Of a DNA stretch of 8,165 bases, positions 5,367 to 8,165 are shown piece by piece. The DNA comes from Chloroflexota bacterium (GTDB lineage Bacteria > Chloroflexota > Dehalococcoidia > UBA3495), in assembly GCA_022571575.1 (NCBI GenBank), contig JACZXN010000060.1, forward strand, positions 1 through 8,165, in the 5' to 3' direction. A program made the position numbers and the translations under genes. The notes below the pieces were generated by a model that saw only the letters and a list, made by a program, of their open reading frames with translations, did no database searches and had not been told where the DNA came from. Each line of letters opens with the position of its first letter. Position 1 is the first letter of the stretch.

Positions 5367-6887
5367 CTAGTCCAACCCGTTGCGGCGGTTTCCCGGCGTC
5401 CGCTGACCGGCCGGGTGACGGGCCAGGTATTTCAGTGCGTTGGCGGCCATTTCCAGGGCCTGCTCCTTGGTCTCGATCTCTCCGGCGGACCGGGCCTCCT
5501 CGACGCGTTCCAACACGGCGCCAATCTCTGGCCCCGGTTGAAGGTTGAAGGTGGTCATGAGGTCATGTCCGGTGATGAGGCGTGTGGTGGTGGGGGAAAC
5601 CGGCTCACTGGTGCCCACGTGGAGGATATGCCCGATCATTCTAGCATGGTCAAGCCATTCTTCATGTACCAACTCAGGGCCTTTTGCGCCCAGATAATCG
5701 GCCAAACATAGATACAAAGTGTCGATGGCCACGTCGCCCAGGTCCCGAAAGTAACGGTGGATCGCCCGGTTGGTGGGCCATTCGTCGCCGTCCTTCATGT
5801 TGGTGGGACGCAGGTGCTGCTCCACCATCTTCCCCACCATCTCGATGCCCTTGGAACTGACGCGAAGCTGCCCCAACCGCCTGACGGCGATCTCCGCTCC
5901 CTGTTCCGAATGACCGAAGAACCGGGTGCGGCCGGTGGCGTCCAGGGATTTGGTCTGGGGCTTGGCGATGTCGTGGAACAGCGCGGCCAGCTTCAGCACC
6001 GTGCGCCGGGTGTGGCCGTCGGTGGCCTGCCGGCTGAAGTGGGCCTCGCTATCCGGGGTCCAGGGCACGCAGGAATAGATGGGCGAGTTCTGATGCCCCT
6101 TCGTTATCAGTTCCGCCGCCTCAACGGTGTGCATGGTGTGTCCCCAGACGTCCCAGTAGTGCATGTTGGGCTGGTCGACGCCCTTGGCGGACTGGAGTTC
6201 AGGTATCACCTGCTCGAAGAGGCCGAAGTGGTCCATCACCTCAAGTTGCCCCTTGGCGCCGTCCAGCGAAAGGATGTTCAGGAATTCCTCCCTGACCCGC
6301 TCCGGAGAGACACCGGACAGCAGCCCCGCGTCGGCGGCGATCAGCCTGGAGGTGCCGGGCTCCACCCGGAATTTCAACTGACCGGCCAGCCGGATGGCCC
6401 GCAGCAGCCGCCCCGGGTCGTCTTGAAACACCGTCGGTCCCAGGGCGCGGATGGTCTTGGCGGCCAGATCGTCCCGGCCTCCCCATGGGTCGATGACCGA
6501 ATCTGGCGACGGCCATTCGGCCAAGGGGAGCGCCATGGCGTTGACCGAGAAATCCCGCCGGCCCAGGTCCTCTTCGATGGTCCCGGAGAACCCGTCCACG
6601 TCGATGTTCCACGGGGCGTTATCTTGACCCGGGGGGTTATCTTGACCGGAATCATCGGTGTCGTGGGGCACCACCACCCGCACCACGCCGTGGGCGGGGC
6701 CAAGGGAAACAACGGCGCCGCCGAACTTCCGGGCAATCTCTTGGGCGATGGCCGCCGGGTCTCCGGAGACAGCTATATCGATGTCGCGGCCGGGCCTGGC
6801 CAAGAGCAGCCAGTCACGGACGAATCCACCCACCAGGTAGGCGGCGGTTCCTTGAGCGGCGCAGTGGGCGGCAAGTTCGTTGATCAT
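5367..6887 (-). CDS. cca: CCA tRNA nucleotidyltransferase / poly(A) polymerase family, with HD domain
   Basis: This 506-residue cytoplasmic protein belongs to the class II tRNA nucleotidyltransferase family, which adds or repairs the 3' CCA end of tRNAs. The head shows AYLVGGFVRDWLL (16-28) and the metal-binding D35-I-D37. The neck has R110-R111-D112-FSVNAMAL, DPWGGRDDL (133-141) and RLLRAIRLAGQLKF (160-173), the last being the nucleotide-recognition region. The C-terminal half holds an HD phosphohydrolase-type domain: H244 and H250 in HYWDVWGH, and LFHDIAKPQTK with H305-D306. A-adding or poly(A) polymerase members look very similar, so CCA addition is likely rather than proven. An 18-bp in-frame duplication gives GQDNPP-GQDNAP near residues 81-92. 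The ATG at 6887 gives the standard N-terminus. There is no good Shine-Dalgarno sequence, and a tandem duplication lies directly upstream. secD begins 3 nt after the stop. Confidence 0.92.
   Translation of the reverse strand: MINELAAHCAAQGTAAYLVGGFVRDWLLLARPGRDIDIAVSGDPAAIAQEIARKFGGAVVSLGPAHGVVRVVVPHDTDDSGQDNPPGQDNAPWNIDVDGFSGTIEEDLGRRDFSVNAMALPLAEWPSPDSVIDPWGGRDDLAAKTIRALGPTVFQDDPGRLLRAIRLAGQLKFRVEPGTSRLIAADAGLLSGVSPERVREEFLNILSLDGAKGQLEVMDHFGLFEQVIPELQSAKGVDQPNMHYWDVWGHTMHTVEAAELITKGHQNSPIYSCVPWTPDSEAHFSRQATDGHTRRTVLKLAALFHDIAKPQTKSLDATGRTRFFGHSEQGAEIAVRRLGQLRVSSKGIEMVGKMVEQHLRPTNMKDGDEWPTNRAIHRYFRDLGDVAIDTLYLCLADYLGAKGPELVHEEWLDHARMIGHILHVGTSEPVSPTTTRLITGHDLMTTFNLQPGPEIGAVLERVEEARSAGEIETKEQALEMAANALKYLARHPAGQRTPGNRRNGLD
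6612..6647 (-). repeat. 18-bp in-frame tandem duplication inside cca
   Basis: Two adjacent 18-bp units (6612-6629 and 6630-6647) differ at one base, and both contain GGTCAAGATAAC on the coding strand. They add six residues (GQDNPP then GQDNAP) in the head domain loop before WNIDVDGFSG, so the reading frame is kept. It looks like a recent slippage duplication in a tolerant surface loop. Confidence 0.85.
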
Positions 6888-6936
6888 GGGCTGGGAGAGG
6901 CGCAGTGGGCGGCATGTTCGTCAATCATCGGCTGGG
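6858..6936. repeat. 38-bp tandem direct repeat covering the cca start
   Basis: Bases 6858-6895 and 6899-6936 match at 34 of 38 positions with a 41-bp offset. The lower copy contains the cca start codon and its first ten or so codons; the upper copy carries a second ATG in the matching position. The offset is not a multiple of three, so the upper ATG is out of frame with cca. The repeat was read directly base by base. Confidence 0.9.
6884..6928 (-). CDS. Possible 14-codon upstream ORF coupled to cca
   Basis: The duplicated copy of the cca start opens a short frame, MIDEHAAHCASPSP, that parallels the cca N-terminus MINELAAHCAAQG. Its TGA (6886-6884) overlaps the cca ATG in an ATGA arrangement, which could feed terminating ribosomes onto the poorly marked cca start. 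No Shine-Dalgarno sequence is visible before the upstream ATG, so translation is uncertain. It may be only a by-product of the duplication, but the exact ATGA fit is notable. Confidence 0.3.
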   Translation of the reverse strand: MIDEHAAHCASPSP

Positions 6937-7004
6937 CGGCGTAACACAGGGATTCGATGGGCCGGCAAACGAGCCTGAACCTAAAGAGGCGGGCCCCCGA
7001 TGCA

Positions 7005-7044
7005 CGGATTCTTGGATTCCCGGATTCTTGGGTTTTCGGAATCT
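7005..7044. repeat. Degenerate 8-bp-period repeat between def and cca
   Basis: Five consecutive 8-mers (CGGATTCT, TGGATTCC, CGGATTCT, TGGGTTTT, CGGAATCT) follow each other, and the 11-mer CGGATTCTTGG occurs perfectly at 7005-7015 and 7021-7031. It lies in the 181-bp non-coding gap (6888-7068). Apart from the cca start duplication I see no gene, convincing promoter or terminator in that gap, so def and cca may be cotranscribed. Confidence 0.6.
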
Positions 7045-7068
7045 ATCGATGGCGAGGGTTGGCGGCGC

Positions 7069-7659
7069 TCAGTCCTCGCTGACTGAAGCGGATGTCTCTA
7101 CGGCTACGGGCGCGCCCGGCTCTTCGGATTCATCTTCGGATCCATTTTCACCGCCGTCCTCTTCAAACTCTTCGTCGTCGTCTGGTTCGTAGGTGATTTT
7201 GTAAAGGCTCTCGTGGTCGACCAGATGGTCGATGTACAAGATGCCGTTCAGGTGGTCGATCTCGTGTTCCAGGGCCTGGGCCAGCAAATCTTCGGCGTTG
7301 ACCCGGTAGATCTTTCCATCCAGCCCCATGGCCTTGGCCCTCACCTTCTCGGACCGGGTGACCAGCCCCCGGTAACCGGGGACACTCAGGCAACCCTCTT
7401 CCACCTGGCGCTCACCCTCCGCCTTCATGATCTCAGGGTTGATGAGCACCATGGGCTCTTCCATGTCGGGAGTTTGGATCACCGCCACCTTCTGGAGGGA
7501 GCCCACCTGGTTGGCGGCCAAGCCCACTCCGTGCTGGTCATGCATGGTCTCCACCATGTTTTCGATCAGCTTCTTGAGCTGCGGCGTAACCTTGGCCACT
7601 TTCTTCGCCTGCTTCCGAAGAATGGGGTCTGGCAAGAATCGCATTTTCAGGATCGCCAC
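7069..7659 (-). CDS. def: Peptide deformylase with acidic C-terminal tail
   Basis: This 196-residue metalloenzyme removes the N-formyl group from the initiator methionine of new proteins. All three family motifs are present: GVGLAANQVG (44-53, with Q51), EGCLSVPG (88-95, metal ligand C90) and QALEHEIDHLNG (128-139, HExxH ligands H132 and H136 with catalytic E133). The catalytic core ends near residue 157. The last 40 residues are an acidic, probably disordered tail (DDDEEFEEDG, SEDESEEPG) partly built from a 12-bp tandem repeat at 7121-7144. Such a tail is uncommon in deformylases. The GTG start at 7659 is supported by GAGGTG five nt upstream and by the normal N-terminal MAILKMRFLPDPILR. It follows priA, as in many bacteria, but fmt, often the next gene, is absent here and cca takes the place. 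Confidence 0.95.
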   Translation of the reverse strand: MAILKMRFLPDPILRKQAKKVAKVTPQLKKLIENMVETMHDQHGVGLAANQVGSLQKVAVIQTPDMEEPMVLINPEIMKAEGERQVEEGCLSVPGYRGLVTRSEKVRAKAMGLDGKIYRVNAEDLLAQALEHEIDHLNGILYIDHLVDHESLYKITYEPDDDEEFEEDGGENGSEDESEEPGAPVAVETSASVSED

Positions 7660-7664
7660 TGGGC

Positions 7665-7670
7665 CACCTC
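7665..7670 (-). promoter_or_regulatory. Ribosome binding site of def
   Basis: GAGGTG on the minus strand, followed by a 5-nt spacer, precedes the GTG at 7659. It decides the GTG start, since the next in-frame ATG (codon 6) has no comparable site. Confidence 0.7.
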
Positions 7671-7700
7671 ACGGGTGTGGAGATACCGGTTACAACGGGG

Positions 7701-7713
7701 GCAGCTAAGCTGC
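7701..7713. repeat. Short dyad in the def leader
   Basis: GCAGCT-A-AGCTGC is a perfect 6-bp inverted repeat around one base. With the flanking GGG and CCC it can form a bulged hairpin in the def leader RNA about 45-60 nt before the start codon. Its CGCAG strand could instead pair with the CUGCG in each 13-bp repeat upstream. Function is unknown. Confidence 0.45.
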
Positions 7714-7724
7714 GCCCGTCTTGG

Positions 7725-7749
7725 TCTCGATCACGTGTTCTCGATCACG
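7725..7749. repeat. 11-bp direct repeat TCTCGATCACG (two copies)
   Basis: TCTCGATCACG occurs at 7725-7735 and 7739-7749 with a 14-bp period. The second copy runs into the first 13-bp tandem unit by four bases, so the two repeat families are nested. Both lie in the predicted untranslated leader of def. Confidence 0.85.
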
Positions 7750-7784
7750 CAGTCTTGGCACGCAGTCTTGGCACGCAGTCTTGG
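7746..7784. repeat. Three perfect 13-bp tandem repeats in the def leader
   Basis: CACGCAGTCTTGG is repeated three times without a gap or mismatch at 7746-7758, 7759-7771 and 7772-7784. On the def mRNA the unit reads CCAAGACUGCGUG. The array starts only a few bases after the predicted transcription start. It could be a binding-site array, an RNA regulatory element or a simple variable-number repeat. Confidence 0.95.
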
Positions 7785-7794
7785 GCCGTTAGTT

Positions 7795-7823
7795 ATTATA
7801 TTCAACGCTTCTCACGAGGTAAA
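7795..7823 (-). promoter_or_regulatory. Promoter of def (and possibly the def-cca-secDF group)
   Basis: On the minus strand TTTACC (7823-7818, 4 of 6 to the -35 consensus) is followed after 17 bp by a perfect TATAAT (7800-7795). The predicted start near 7788 gives def a leader of about 130 nt that contains the repeats. It is the only convincing promoter on this strand between the end of priA and secF, so it may drive all four downstream genes. Confidence 0.65.
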
Positions 7824-7850
7824 GCTGGGCCTCCGACGGGTGTAAAGCTG
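7819..7850. repeat. 9-bp direct repeat at the priA-def junction
   Basis: GTAAAGCTG occurs at 7819-7827 and 7842-7850 (CAGCTTTAC on the minus strand), 23 bp apart, about two helical turns. One copy overlaps the def -35 box and the other lies just after the priA stop. The spacing suggests a possible two-site operator, but nine bases can also match by chance. Confidence 0.5.
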
Positions 7851-7851
7851 T

Positions 7852-8165
7852 TTATAAGACGTGCACCGGGTCCACGTCAACGGTGCAGCCGGAGGGGAAT
7901 TCCATGCCCTCCATGAACCGCAACAGCCCCCGCCCACGGAGGATCAGGTGCCAGCGGTGGCGGCCCCGGATACGGGAAGGTATCCCGGGCGCCGGGCCCA
8001 CGACGTCGATATCGGTCAATCCCTGGGCCTGGGCCCGCTGCGAGAGGGTTTTTCCGGTCTCCGTTGCCCGCAGCAGCGCCTGGTTCTCGTTCCGGTCTTG
8101 GAACACCAGATGCACCAGTTGGTTGAACGGCGGGCTCCCCAACTCCTTCCTGGCGCTGATCTCAT
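7852..8165 (-). CDS. priA: Primosomal protein N' (PriA), C-terminal end only
   Basis: The last 103 residues of PriA, the DNA helicase that reloads the replisome at stalled forks, are present; the rest lies beyond the window. The fragment starts EISARKELGSPPF, matching the conserved R-x-x-x-x-PPF stretch just before the C-terminal domain. It continues with GPAPGIPSRIRGRHRWHLILRG, the family's GPaPxxxxxxRgxxRwxxxxk pattern, and ends in VDVDPVHVL, the typical PriA C-terminus. The domain contacts primosome partners and DNA. The helicase motifs and zinc-binding cysteines are upstream and cannot be checked. The frame is open to the window edge, and the stop is the TAA at 7854-7852. def follows after a 192-bp gap with its own promoter. 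Confidence 0.92.
   Translation of the reverse strand, partial: EISARKELGSPPFNQLVHLVFQDRNENQALLRATETGKTLSQRAQAQGLTDIDVVGPAPGIPSRIRGRHRWHLILRGRGLLRFMEGMEFPSGCTVDVDPVHVL

Noticed and set aside
5757..6944. Plus-strand open frame of 395 codons opposite cca
   Set aside because: Antisense shadow; cca on the other strand has complete catalytic and HD motifs.
6981..7003. GC-rich GGGCCC stretch as a terminator for def
   Set aside because: The palindrome has no loop and no U-run follows on the minus strand, so it does not make an intrinsic terminator.
7725..7784. CRISPR-like array
   Set aside because: The repeats are 11-13 bp, directly adjacent with no spacers and no cas genes nearby; they are simple tandem repeats.

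Overview
The window is high-GC bacterial chromosome carrying mostly housekeeping genes, densely packed on the minus strand, with one plus-strand dehydrogenase. I see no rRNA, tRNA, insertion sequence, prophage, CRISPR array or defence island. The phylum cannot be fixed from the sequence alone. Perfect TATAAT -10 boxes, GTG/ATG starts, separate secD and secF genes and a SecD with an enlarged periplasmic region would fit a Chloroflexota-like (Dehalococcoidia/SAR202-type) genome, but that is a low-confidence inference.

Right-hand block (minus strand, 8165 to 2521). The C-terminal end of priA (replication restart) is followed by a 192-bp gap holding a consensus promoter and a repeat-rich leader, then def (peptide deformylase). 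A 181-bp gap follows, and then cca (tRNA nucleotidyltransferase with an HD domain), secD and secF. The last three are tightly coupled: 3 nt separate cca from secD, and secD and secF share one base (TAATG). These genes act in N-formyl removal, tRNA 3'-end completion and Sec-dependent export.

Left-hand block (minus strand, 1338 to 1). nfo (endonuclease IV, abasic-site repair) is followed by a small HExxH zincin-like protein and then by the first codons of a glycine-rich hydrophobic protein running off the window. This is a probable repair-headed operon.

Between the blocks a zinc-dependent MDR alcohol dehydrogenase runs on the plus strand (1467-2510). It is divergent from nfo and tail-to-tail with secF, with only 10 bp between the stops. 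The 128-bp nfo/dehydrogenase gap holds two opposed perfect TATAAT boxes placed almost symmetrically around an 8-bp inverted repeat. The dehydrogenase box lies so close to the ATG that its mRNA should be leaderless.

The most interesting points are fine-scale: the symmetrical divergent promoter; a third SecD/SecF-type periplasmic module inserted in SecD; a 38-bp tandem duplication of the cca start that creates a 14-codon upstream ORF ending in an ATGA overlap with cca; and a def leader with three perfect 13-bp tandem repeats. I found no convincing undescribed multi-gene system.
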